A DNA stretch of 26,606 bases, from assembly GCA_033725935.1 (NCBI GenBank), contig MU867156.1, positions 3,431 to 30,036 on the forward strand, written 5' to 3'. This document shows, one piece after another, positions 9,642 through 19,600 of this stretch. The position numbers and the translations under genes are program-made. Under the pieces are notes generated by a model. The model saw only the letters and a list, made by a program, of their open reading frames with translations, was not told the origin of the DNA and did not search any database. This DNA comes from Cladorrhinum sp. PSN259. Its lineage: Eukaryota; Ascomycota; Sordariomycetes; Sordariales; Podosporaceae. Position 1 is the stretch's first letter. Every line of letters starts with the position of its first letter.

Positions 9642-10561
9642 ACTTAGGCGACAGTGCGAAAGCTTGTTATCCCAGGTCAGAAATGGATATGTTTGGTGAT
9701 AAGAGGTGAGGAGAAGTTGGATCTGCCAAACGTTTCATCAATTTCAACATACGATTACTAACTAGATTGGATCGTTGAATGGCTGCCGTGTAACCTGTCA
9801 AATAGGGCAGGCGGTAGTATGGGGCAAAATTACCCACATACGAGCGGGGAAGAATAAGCACTTGGAAATTGGCCCATACTTACAGATTTCCCCTATAGAA
9901 CACAATCAATCTATCGTTGAGACCCTCATACTTGAGTAAATACCCGTTGTGTATAACATAACCCACTTGCGGCTTTGCTACCGGTCACAGTACCATTGGG
10001 GGCCAAATTTTGTTAGCAGACCGGTTGAACGACATGAATACTACCCAGCAATTGTTGGTGATATAAACGGTAAGCGCCCGTGTATATACCTATAAGATAT
10101 CTCACACGGGGGGTAGAATGCACAATCATGATTCTATCCCCGATTACCGAGCTTTTAGTGGCCACTGCATTGCTGTCTTGGAACACCAACACGACTTGAG
10201 AACCTTGATAAGAACACACTATGATCTGGAATTGATAGGCAACTCCATAAAAAAATCTGAGGCATATTACCGCCTATCTTTGGACAAAAGCACAAGTATA
10301 CATAAAGACCACTATACTAAACAGATTTCAAAACCGCCAAATCGCAATCTTCTACCCGTTCTGCATTCTCTAAGTCACAACCCCGAACAGTCTCAGAAAA
10401 TACCATCCTCCCACTCTCTTAATTCTTAATATTATTAATAAATGTTACCTTCTCTTTTAAGAAATCGTTATTTAAGGCAGACGTTATTAGGTCCTATAAC
10501 TTACTTAATATAACTTTTACATTAACCAGATAGAGACTAATATCCTTCCAAAAAGATTGTA
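9642..10561. other. Upstream region of the P450 gene, no gene recognised
   Basis: This contains the P450 promoter and sequence grading into AT-rich DNA from about 10,420. The reading frames here have no recognisable motif or splice support. A perfect 7-bp inverted repeat, CCCGTGT at 10,077-10,083 and ACACGGG at 10,104-10,110, is the only structure I noted. Confidence 0.5.
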
Positions 10562-11834
10562 TAAGTCGGGCACCCCACTTTTGGCCCACCCCTCATTTAG
10601 CCCACTTACAAAATCCACACCGTCTTTTTTACCACAACTCAGTTAATCTTTGCCCAAACTACCCCATTTTTTACGTATAATATTACCAGTTCCTAATAGC
10701 TTATTTGGAAGAAGGTGCCAAGGTGTTACGCCTCGCGCATAAATCCCCCGCACACGGACCGCTATGCAGGGCATTGTGGGACCGTGACCAATCATTGGGC
10801 CAGGGATGAGAAGACCCACAAAGTCCCGATGTAGCCAATCAAGGATTGACTGTACTGACTGCGATCCGAGAACCGCAAGAAGCGCAGTCACAAGAATAAC
10901 CACACTGACTGCGATGCCCAAGGAGCGGATGGAGCAGTCAGTGAAGTCAGCATACAATATACCTAGGAAACACATGTAGATAGCTTCACTATAAGTAGGA
11001 GGAGTGCTGGGCACTTCCTATCGTGAGAACTTGGTTCCTCACGCAAGCAATATAACGTTCATTGTCTACAATACTCATAAAGCGATACTTTGTAGAGCTA
11101 CCTGTTAGTTGACAGTGATTGACCCCGTCTGAGAGCGTCCCACATCCTTCGATTCCCCTGTCATATTACCCCAGGCGTACTGCCTTGCAGTCTGAACCCT
11201 ATCCGGTGCAGGTTGTAACACAAGGGCATAGCGGTGTACGAACAAATAAATAATATTTAAGACCTAATTAAGGAATATAACTAGGGTCGTTGGTTTTTAC
11301 GGAGCTTAGCCCAAGAATATGGTATTCCTCGATCTACCCTCCGCTACCGACTCCCTAGTACTTAATCTTACCAAGAAGCTTCCGAACCGTAATAGACCCT
11401 TAATCGAATATAAGAAGCTTATTTTACCTAGTAAGTCTTAATTTAAATAGCTCTCGGCATTCCTCTAACCTATACTCAGATTAAGGAGTTCGCTGGCCGA
11501 GTCTTAAAGGCCTAAGGAGCACCCCGAAATATTATTAGAAAGGGCTAGGTTAACTATTTTATTCGGAACAAATCTAATCTTTAGAACCTATAGAGCCCGT
11601 AAGATAGATTCGGTCCGGATTAATACAGCTACTGACTAAATTATCCGCAATTAGTTTTAGCTCCTAAATATATTAGCTATTAAGGATACTTTTCTAGCTA
11701 ACCAGTTTAATTTTAATAGATTCGGCTTAATAGAAGGCCAAGGAACTAACGGCTTAATAATTAAAAGCTCCTAAACGCGTATAATTTAACGGAAAGTCCT
11801 TAGTTCGCGGGCTTAGATTTCGTTCCTTAAGTAT
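10562..11834 (+). mobile_element. RIP-degraded Fot1/pogo-type DNA transposon (left part)
   Basis: A plus-strand remnant starting near a candidate terminal sequence (AGTCGGGCACCCCAC at about 10,564). After removing the nested solo LTR (10,724-11,220), the frame from about 11,226 reads, with many stops, like the N-terminal half of a Tc1/mariner-superfamily transposase of the Fot1/pogo group. It has a psq-type helix-turn-helix block (QEYGIPRSTLRYRL, near 11,300), a CENP-B-like middle part (WPKEHPE-like stretch near 11,510), and the start of the DDE region with FNFNRFGLIEGQGTNGL near 11,710, where FNFDE is expected. The Asp-to-Asn change and the many TAA/TAG codons fit RIP. The coding trace stops exactly where the LTR at 11,835 begins, and I could not find the right half or the second terminal repeat beyond that LTR. 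Confidence 0.6.
10724..11220 (+). repeat. Solo LTR of a Ty3/gypsy element, TSD CAAGG
   Basis: A 497-bp unit with TGTTAC at its left end and GTAACA at its right end, flanked by the perfect 5-bp duplication CAAGG (10,719-10,723 and 11,221-11,225). Its outer parts match the LTRs of the chromovirus at 15,396-22,600 read on the opposite strand, while the central U3 part differs. A TATA box (CTATAAG, 10,989-10,995) lies about 50 bp before ACGCAAGCAA (11,041-11,050), the segment that in the full element is complementary to the primer-binding site. No internal sequence remains, so this is the product of LTR-LTR recombination inside an older Fot1-like copy. A reading frame on its minus strand is not a gene. 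Confidence 0.9.
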
Positions 11835-12568
11835 TGTTAACGTGTGGTACGTATAGGGTGCAGGGCAAGTGGCTGGTGCCCACTTGCCCACAGGCGTGGC
11901 TTGTGTCAACCACTTGCCACAGGTGCCGGGTATGGACCCGGTGCCAAGACCTTGCTCACAGGTCTTCCACAGACCTGTTGGTCTTCCAACAAGGCCCACT
12001 GCCAGGAGCCTTGTTCTGCCTCGGCAACTATACTGTAATAGGCTTAGTTCAACCAAAGCCTTGGAAGTGGTTGGTCAAGTCCCAGACGAAGTTGTCACCT
12101 GTGGAAAGGTTTACGTAGCCTGAAGAAAACCACCGAAAGCCGTAGAACCAGCTCTATACCCTCTGTAGTATAGCAGTCCCACAGGAGCACCCACTAGTCT
12201 ACAGGGACCCTGACCACTGTAGAACCCTCTGGAAGATCTGAAGACGTGTATAAGAAGCCTGTAAATCTCCTCTCCTTCCTGTATCTAGTTCTCTAAGCAA
12301 GCATAACAATACAACAGTATACGCAACCAAGCCTCTATACACCACTGCAACCTTCTATCTTCCCAGGGCACAAGTGCCCTATAAAGACGTTTATTTCCAG
12401 TATTGCCCACTATACTACAGTAGCCTTGCTTCCTTCAATACCCTTACTGTCGTACCACTTCCTACCGTACCGTTTAGCAGCAACGCTTCCGCTACGCACC
12501 ACTACAGGGCACAACCCCTGTAGCCTAGTCTCTACTACTGAGCCCAGTAGGGACCCTGCAGCTTAACA
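11835..12568 (+). repeat. LTR-like repeat of a second family, little affected by RIP
   Basis: A 734-bp GC-balanced segment bounded by TGTTAA (left) and TTAACA (right), sitting between heavily AT-rich relics. A perfect palindrome-like hairpin (AGGGCAC, 2 nt, GTGCCCT at 12,365-12,380) runs straight into a TATA box, TATAAAG (12,380-12,386), which suggests an LTR promoter on the plus strand. Its last 92 bases (12,477-12,568) recur inverted at 26,515-26,606 with two differences and no gap. Flanks AGTAT and ATAAT do not form a target-site duplication, so it is not a clean solo LTR; it may be one end of a rearranged element. Open frames inside it look spurious. Many CpA sites survive, unlike its neighbours. 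Confidence 0.7.
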
Positions 12569-13940
12569 ATAATTAAGCTTCCCCTACTTAATACTCTGCC
12601 TAATTCATTTTTAGTGGTAATACTTTTACTATCGAAAGACCCTTATATTAAGCCGCTAAATAAAGTAGGTAGTGTATAGTAATAGGAGAAAGAAGACAAC
12701 GTTATTCTAGGCATAATACCGATAGAACTATATTATACAGTAGCTACCATAGTTATCTAAAACTAATAAACGCTTCTGGGTTTTATCTCCAGGCCTAGAA
12801 TCCTTTTCCCAGTAATTAAACTAGTAGAGAGCTAGCTCGTCATCGAGATAACCATTAGGACTTATTGCAAATACGGCCCTATTATCGAAGATATTATCGA
12901 TATATTTAACTTTAATATTAACACCCGGCAAGATAACAAAGGGCATGATAATATAACCAGCTATAGATATTATCTCTACTAAGGTTACTAATTATCGTAC
13001 TTTAGGATTAATTAATTCCAGCCGAAAGATCTTAATATAGGTCTAAGCACATATTAACTAATCAGTTATATCGACGCAATAACCGGATTTATCTCCGTTC
13101 TACTTATTTTTAGGCAAAATAAGATTATTTTCTTTAACTTTCCGATATAACTTAAAAAAAGCCTTATATTCTTATAGGACTATGCAGCCTTCCGTACCTA
13201 CGCCTTTAATTAAATCTTAACAATATAAAAGGTATAGTCCTGCCTCTTTATATACCTCTCTACCTAAGCCTTTATTACGGTCTGTTTATGGCCGTAATCT
13301 TGCATTAACTAATTTGCGGCTATAGAAATATCAGTGGAGGTAAGCTCGAAGCCTATTACCTATTAGTCAGATATGCCATATGGCTATAAATTAGACCTAT
13401 TTACTAATAAAGACATATAGGTTAAACCACGCTTATAGGCATAAGTCCTTTTCATGGTTAATTTAATATTATTACCCCCATTCTTTTCTTAGCTGTGGGC
13501 CCCGTTTATCCGGCTCCTTAACTTATGGTATTTAACATTCCATGCCCTCGCTGCTACCGAAATCCTCTTATATTTGCATTTATTAAATGCGTCTATAGCT
13601 CTCTAAATACGTTATTCTTCTAGGAACCATAAGAGTAAATTAACGGCCTATGCCTCTAGTATAGGGTCGACGTTAGAGGCTATTGTAAGGTTATCGTATA
13701 GTTACGGTTAGGCGGTATAGCGGTTATAGGGTATTGTTTTAAATTCTTACGGCAGACCTGCAACGCATCTATTAAGAAAGGTAGATGTGGCTAAGGATGC
13801 CCCCCCCTATTCATATGCAAGTAAAGGGATTTGCCAAGGAATCGTGGGTACTTGGCTTAGCGGTTAAATAGTATGGTTCTGAATGTACCGAAGTTTTTTT
13901 TACGAATTAAGGTTTTTTTTTGCGAATTAACGTCCCTACC
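12569..13940. other. RIP-degraded repeat relic, identity unknown
   Basis: AT-rich sequence dense in TpA, with stops in all frames. Scattered stretches look like former coding sequence on the plus strand, for example around 12,780-13,200. One of these (YIDAITGFISVLLIF, near 13,070) faintly recalls an integrase-type catalytic core. I cannot assign it to a family and could not join it to the Fot1-like relic on the left. A C-run at about 13,801-13,808 and two T-runs near 13,893 and 13,913, each followed by TGCGAATTAA or TACGAATTAA, lie at its right end. Confidence 0.4.
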
Positions 13941-14650
13941 GAAGTTGCGGAGCAACGTAGGTTAGGCCGTTTTTGGAAGTACTGCCTAGCAGCGGTGTAC
14001 GAATTATTATTATTATATAATAGTTTCTAACGGGATAAAGGACGATAATTAAGCTAAGGCTATCTTTAAATTTGCAGGTTTAATTAAGAGGTATATTAAA
14101 CGGGAGCACGTTCTTAATCTATACTTCTCGTACCTCCGTAAGTACGCTTTCGGTAAGCATATTCTCCGGGAGTATGTTCGGTAGGTGTATGCTTTACGGA
14201 AGTACGCTTGCCCGGAGTACAGAGCTCGCTTTCGAGGAGCAAGCTCTAGCTCCGGTAAGTAGGGGGTATACTTCCCTACGAGTATAGTTATATTTTATGG
14301 AAGCACGCTCCGAGGAAGCGTGCTCTTATAAAGCATACTCTCTATGAGCTTGCTTATATAGAGTAAGCTCTTCCGAATAGGCTCCTTAGGGAAGGTGTTG
14401 TTGGCAATAGGCCGAGAAAGCTCCGAAGAGTTTGCCTATATTAGTATTTTATACGTATATAAGGAGGCACTTTTCCATTCTAGCTTAGGAGTAAAAGATA
14501 GATAATACAAACTCTTTTCCATCCACTCACATGGATACCTTAGTTCCATAAATGAAGCTAGAAAGTTAGCTGCCTAATTAATCGATATTGTGTATATAAT
14601 TAATAGACTTCCTTAAAGAGGGCCATCCCCTACTGTTATTTGAGAGTAGG
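13941..14650. repeat. AT-rich region with an array of short hairpins and a TATA-like site
   Basis: Between about 14,100 and 14,370 at least four short inverted repeats follow each other: 14,221-14,230 with 14,238-14,247 (AGAGCTCGCT and AGCAAGCTCT, one mismatch), 14,302-14,309 with 14,317-14,324 (AGCACGCT and AGCGTGCT, perfect), 14,346-14,354 with 14,362-14,370 (GAGCTTGCT and AGTAAGCTC, one mismatch), and a looser one around 14,157-14,176. They share a core like AGNGCTTGCT. A TATATAA at about 14,456-14,462 follows. This could be the U3/promoter part of a degraded LTR, but no ends were found. No gene is visible. Confidence 0.45.
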
Positions 14651-14665
14651 GATGGGTAATATAAG
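14633..14665. repeat. Short hairpin
   Basis: CCATCCCCTACT (14,633-14,644) faces AGTAGGGATGG (14,655-14,665), pairing except for one bulged C, with a loop of about 10 nt. Its function is unknown; it may be a transposon end or a chance foldback. Confidence 0.5.
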
Positions 14666-15390
14666 AGATACGATACTTAGAAAATATATATGTTAAAAAG
14701 CCGGCCGTTCTAGTACGATGCAGAGGCCCATCCTATCCCTTTCATCGTTTTAGATCCATCTATATACACAATAGTGGCTTATAGTGATACAGTTTTCAGG
14801 CATGGAAGATGTTCTATTGTTTATCTTATTTTGTCAGTGTAAATCGGCTTCCGCTTTCCTCTCTCACAAAAATGTTAGACGATAGATTTTAGGGTTTCTG
14901 ATGGCTCCATATACTCATAGACTCCATGTTATGCATAGCCGCCTTGCCTGCTTTTATCAAGGATTACAGGGACTCTCGGAAGCACGTGAGAGCCGTAGTT
15001 TCACAGTTAAGCCCTGATCGATCTCCTGAAAAATCTTCCGGAATTAGGCTTTTTCAGGAGACTTTTCAGGCCCACTCTGAAGTAATTTCCTGAAAAGGCC
15101 CAGGTTGGTTCAGGAAAGCCACTTATAAAATGTGATCTTTCCAACCATCCTAAAAAGAATCATGAATATATTACTAAGCTGCCACCTACAGAGCGTCCAT
15201 TCTAACGAGGCTCAAGGAGCAAACCAGGGCAAATCACTATAATAAACTAGCTCTTTAAGACTCCTTTATCTACAATAGCGATTATTTAAGTTAATTAATA
15301 AATTTGTTAAATTAATCGCTATCCGTACAAACCCTAACGGAGTGCCAGCGTTCAGAAGCGGTAGGTATAGTAGGTGTTAGCATCTTGAGG
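14666..15390. other. Left flank of the chromovirus, no gene; several inverted repeats
   Basis: No coding trace is seen. Two neighbouring hairpins share one motif: CTCCTGAAAAA (15,023-15,033) with TTTTTCAGGAG (15,050-15,060), both arms 11 bp and perfect, then CTTTTCAGG (15,062-15,070) with CCTGAAAAG (15,089-15,097). A third inverted repeat, TAGCGATTA (15,276-15,284) with TAATCGCTA (15,313-15,321), encloses AT-only DNA and could be a small non-autonomous element. This stretch was contiguous with 22,601 onward before the chromovirus inserted. Confidence 0.5.
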
Positions 15391-15395
15391 GTATT

Positions 15396-15898
15396 TGTTA
15401 CAACCTGCACCGGGTAGGGTTCAGACTGCAAGGCAGTACGCCTGGGATAATATGACAGGGGAATCGAAGATTGTGGAACGCTCTCAGACGGGGTCAATCA
15501 CTGTCAACTAACAGGTAGCTCTACAAAGTATCGCTTATGAGTATTGTAGATAATGAACGTGATATTGCTTGCGTGAGGAACCAAGTCCTCACAATGAGAA
15601 GTGCCCAGCACTTCTTCTACTTATAGTGAAGCTATCTACATACATTTCCTAGGTATATCGTACCTTGCTCAGCGTGCTCAGTGGTCTTGGCGGCTGAGCA
15701 TACTGAGCAACCTTCTAAGTCTTAGGTGCTCAGTGTGCTCAGTGGTCTTGGCAACTGATCACACTGAGCACTTCCTGATTAGTCTGCTTCGGGACTCTGT
15801 GGGTCTTTTCCATCCCTGGCCCAATAATTGGCTATAGACCACGCGGTATCCTGCATTAGGGTCCGTATACGGGGGAGATTTATGCGCGAGGCGTAATA
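15396..15898 (-). repeat. 3' LTR of the chromovirus
   Basis: 503 bp, starting TGTTAC on the plus strand and ending GTAATA, where the paired LTR has GTAACA; the change is one C-to-T. It contains the 12-bp inverted repeat GTGCTCAGTGTG (15,726-15,737) and CACACTGAGCAC (15,760-15,771). The self-primer complement TTGCTTGCGT is at 15,565-15,574. Reading frames inside it are LTR sequence, not genes. Confidence 0.93.
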
Positions 15899-15900
15899 CG

Positions 15901-15914
15901 TTTCCCCTCCTCCA
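15901..15914 (-). other. Polypurine tract of the chromovirus
   Basis: On the minus strand this reads TGGAGGAGGGGAAA, two bases before the start of the 3' LTR. That is the expected place and composition of the primer for plus-strand DNA synthesis. Confidence 0.8.
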
Positions 15915-15999
15915 TAGTCTTCGCCTCGAAGACTTTCTGACGCTAGGAAATTTATCGTTACGACTATAAGTTTTTCTCCCTTTTATCCAGTCCTCTAAA

Positions 16000-16587
16000 A
16001 TATCTGCTAATAGGGTGCAGAAGAAATCTAAAAAGAAATCGCAGCCGCGATCCTTAATTAATCGTCGTTACTCTCTAATAGAGTATATTAATACTTTTAG
16101 TCTCGCCATACCTGTCGATTGCTCTCGTTATAAGCGGTTGGGTCTCTCCGATTATAAGGCTGCGGATCGGAGTTTATCGTGCCAGAATTGTCTCGACGCT
16201 AGGGCGAATGGTTATAATATTTATAGTAAGCTTACGGCGGTCCTTCGGGGTTTATTAGACCAAAAACGACGACTTAATTAAGAGAAGGAGGATACTTTAT
16301 CGAAGTTCTAAAAGGTTACTGCGAAATTTACCCGTCTTAAGACCTAGTCTCGTGCTTTAGAACGGAAGGCGGGTAAGGCATTTTCTCGAGAGTATGCATT
16401 GCTCCGGGAACAAGAGGCGGAAGAAGCGGGGGAATAGGCAGATCCTTCTATCATTATTCCGGGATCGGGGTTCCTAGTCTCAAGGGTCGATCCTCTCTAA
16501 TTATCCTTTAAGGACGTTAGTAACCTTAATTAGCTTATCTCCTTAGGGGTTGACTAGTCGAACCTGGATCTAAATTTTATATCCTAA
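16000..16587 (+). pseudogene. Antisense ORF of the chromovirus: Cys-cluster plus coiled-coil protein, RIP-broken
   Basis: This lies on the strand opposite to gag-pol, between the chromodomain and the 3' LTR. One frame runs from about 16,000 to a stop at 16,585-16,587. The open part from 16,015 to 16,281 is followed by further in-frame stops, and the seven stops before the last are all TAA or TAG, each one C-to-T step from a Gln codon. A likely start has become ATA at 16,000. The protein has a basic N-terminus, then a cluster C-S-R-Y..SDY..SCQNC..NGY (around 16,110-16,210). If the three Tyr are former Cys (TGT to TAT), the spacing is C-X2-C-X7-C-X8-C-X2-C-X7-C, close to a Zn2Cys6 cluster. A Glu/Arg/Leu-rich helical part follows (SRALERKAGKAFSREYALL). 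From memory, ascomycete genomes hold many hypothetical proteins of this build. Its function is unknown. Confidence 0.6.
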
Positions 16588-16619
16588 GTCGATCTAGGTT
16601 CTATCGGTAGAATTGCTGG

Positions 16620-19600
16620 AGCTTCTCCGAGCAGTCCAAAAGATCGATAGGTTCCCACGAGTTAGATTCTAGTCCGTAATTAAGCTATTTAATAAGATAT
16701 TAAAGTTCGTTATTATTAATTCGGGAATTTAGGATATCTTCGACGTCGAATTCTTCTTCGTCGTCGATTACTTCAAGTTATATTTCGAGTCTGGCTTTTC
16801 TTAATGCGGATTTAAGTAAGGAAATATAAAATACTTTAGTTCGTATTCTTATAGAATCGGGTAGGATAAGTTCGTAATTTAACGTTAAAACTTTCCTCTT
16901 AATTTTAAACGGTCCGATTTTCTTAAAATCGAGTTTCCTGCTTAGTCGTTTTATATAAAGGTTACGTATAAGAAGAAACACTTTATCTCCCTTTTCGAAG
17001 GGAGGTCCCTCGACCCTATACTTATTGTAGTAGATGCGCATTCGTTCCCGGACGAATTCGAGTATTTCCTTTAACATATCGTGCATTTCTTATAACCGTC
17101 TTACACGTACCGTTATTCTAGGTACATCAGCTGCTAGTCCCTAATATAGCTTTAGCTAGTACCCGTAATTAGCGAAGAATAATAATACATTCATTAACTT
17201 TATGCTGCTAGAGTTATATGCCAATTGTGCTATTGGTAATAGGTTAACCTAGTTATCCTGCTTAAAGTTAATATAGTACCGAAGGTATTATTTAATAACC
17301 TAGTTAAGTCGTTCGGTCTGCCTATCGGTTTAGGGGTAAAATACGGTCGAAAGCTTAGATTTAACGTTTAGTCGTTTTATTAGGGCTTGCTAGAACTTAG
17401 ATATAAATAACTTATCTCTATCCGAAGTAATGTTATCTGGCAACCTGTATTAGCTCACGATGTTCCGTTCGAAGTGGTAGGCTAGTTGTTCTGCCGTAGT
17501 GGTTTCTCTAAAGGGTATAAAGTAGGCCTATTTGGTGAGTCTATCGACTACTACCTAGATAGAGTCATATTTAACGTCTGTTCTATCTGGTACCGTTAAG
17601 TCGGGGAATTTGGTAATGAAGTTTATCGATATGGATCCCTATGCTCGTTCTGCGGTAGGGAGAGGTTCGAGTAATCTATACAGCTTGTGCCTTGCCGCCT
17701 TACTCTTGATGCACATCTCGCATTCTTTAACCATCTCTTTTACTACCTTCTTCATCTTTAGGAACGCGTAATGTTATTATACGCGTTCGAGCGTCTTCTT
17801 AATGCCCGGGTATCCTCTAAGTTTATTTTCGTGCAGCTTAATAATATACGCTTGTCTTTTATCTATTAATACGTATGCTTTATTAAGGTATTATATTAGG
17901 TTATTATCCTCGGGTCTTATCTGTAACTTTAATTCTTCCATTTTATCTTTGTCGACATTTCGTCGTTTGGCCTAAAATTCGTAATCTTCCTACTCCGTAT
18001 GGTAGGTTCTAGCGTAATCTTCCCAGATCTAAATTATATATTCTAAGGTTCCGTCCTTTTCTTTAAAAAGTGGTACTGCGTCGTATTTCTTATTGCCCTT
18101 ATGATCGGGTCTTCTGCTAAGCGCGTCTGCTCTAGCATTTTCTTTTCCTTTGATATAGTGGATATGGAAATTAAAGGGGGCTAAGAACTCTGCCTATTAT
18201 ATTTATTTAGGATTTAGTTCCTTAGTAACGAAGTACTTTAAGTTCCGGTAGTCTGTAAAGATATCTATTGGTTCTTTAGTCTTACTAAGGTAAGGTCTCC
18301 ATTTATCGAATGCTTCGATAACGGCTATAAGCTCCTTATTATAAATTAGATAATTGAGTGCTAGTCCAGAGATCTTCTTCGAAACGAATCCTACGGGGTA
18401 TTGCCCGTCGTCGAAGTATTGGTAAAGTTCTGCTCTTATAGCAAAGTCTGATATATCCGTTTCGACTTGAAAAGGTCTGCTGAAATCTGGTATCCGTAAT
18501 ATTGGCTCGCTATTAATAGCTTTTCTAAGCTGGTCGAAGGCGTCTTATTGTTTTTATTTTTACCTAAATGGATGTCCTTCGCCAGTAAGCTTATGTAGGG
18601 GTTTGGCAATCTTGCCGAATCCTTTGATAAAGGATCTGTAGAAGTTAATAAATCTAATAAATATCCTAACTTCTTTCTGGTTCGTCGGTACCGGCTAGTC
18701 CTTAACTGCCGCAATCTTAGCTAGTTCCATTCGGATTTCTCCCAGAGAGATCTCGAATCTAAGAAAAATTGTTTTCTGTACGTGGAATTCGCTTTTATAT
18801 AGATTTACTGATAATCCCGTATCTTATAGCGTTTGCAAAATCTGTCGCACGTGTTCCTGATGCTCCTCAAGCGTTTTTGAATAAATCAAGATATTATCTA
18901 AGTATATAAAGGCAAATTAATCCAGATAAAGGCGTAGGGTATGGTTAATCATGCTTTAGAATGTCGCCGGGGCGTTAGTGAGTCTAAAAGGCATAACCTA
19001 GTATTTAAAGTACCCGTAGCGAGTCCTGAAAGCTATTTTCTATTCGTTCCCTTCCTTAATCCGGATATAGCTAAAAGCCATCGGAAGATTAAGACGACTG
19101 AACTATTAGGCGCTAGCTAGTCTGTCCTTTATCTCTTTAATAAGCGGTAGCGGATACCTGTTCTTGATTATTTCTTCGTTCAGTTAGCGATAATTAATTA
19201 TAAGCCTTAAGTCTATTATCCCTTTCTTAGGTATAAATAAAATAGGATAGGCCGCTTCGCTTTACGACTCCCGAATAAACCCTTTTAGTAAATTCTCCTT
19301 AATATATTCTTATAAGGCCTGGTTCTATCGTAGTCTTAGGTAGTACGCTTTATAATATCGCAACTTAGCTCCTTCTTTCAGTCGAATCTCGTAGTCGAAA
19401 GAGGTTCTCGCGGGGAGCTCGTTCTTCATTTTATATCTAAAGACGGTAAAACTATGATATTCCCTCGGAATATTGCTAAGGTCTTTCTTTTCCTTAAGAA
19501 ATTCGTATCCCGGATCGTTACTCGGGTTATCCTCTAGCTTCTCTGGTCTAATATATATTACCTATTATTCTGGTTCTTTAGGGTGCGAGGGTCCTTTCTT

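Noticed and set aside
9667..9861. Minus-strand ORF of 64 aa just upstream of the P450
   Set aside because: The P450 start with its membrane anchor is at 9,641 and no splice link to this frame was found; likely 5' leader or chance.
10077..10110. 7-bp inverted repeat as a terminator or transposon end
   Set aside because: Short, single, with no target duplication or neighbouring element; it could be chance.
10118..10429. Plus-strand ORF of 103 aa
   Set aside because: Low-complexity composition, no motif, no splice or promoter support; treated as chance.
10643..11014. Minus-strand ORF of 123 aa starting MPSTPPTYSEAIY, and similar plus-strand ORFs at 15,601 and 22,303
   Set aside because: All three lie inside the LTRs, start at the same LTR position and diverge with the LTR sequence; they are repeat sequence read as protein, with no sign of selection on the frame.
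11834..12123. Three overlapping plus-strand ORFs of 64-94 aa
   Set aside because: They overlap each other in different frames within the LTR-like repeat and show no motif; LTR structure explains the sequence better.
12569..13200. Right half of the Fot1-like transposon after the LTR
   Set aside because: The expected continuation of the transposase (motifs of the second half of the DDE domain) could not be read in any frame, so I left the stretch unassigned.
14100..14370. CRISPR-like array
   Set aside because: The repeated words are degenerate hairpin arms with no constant repeat or spacer length, and the genome is fungal.
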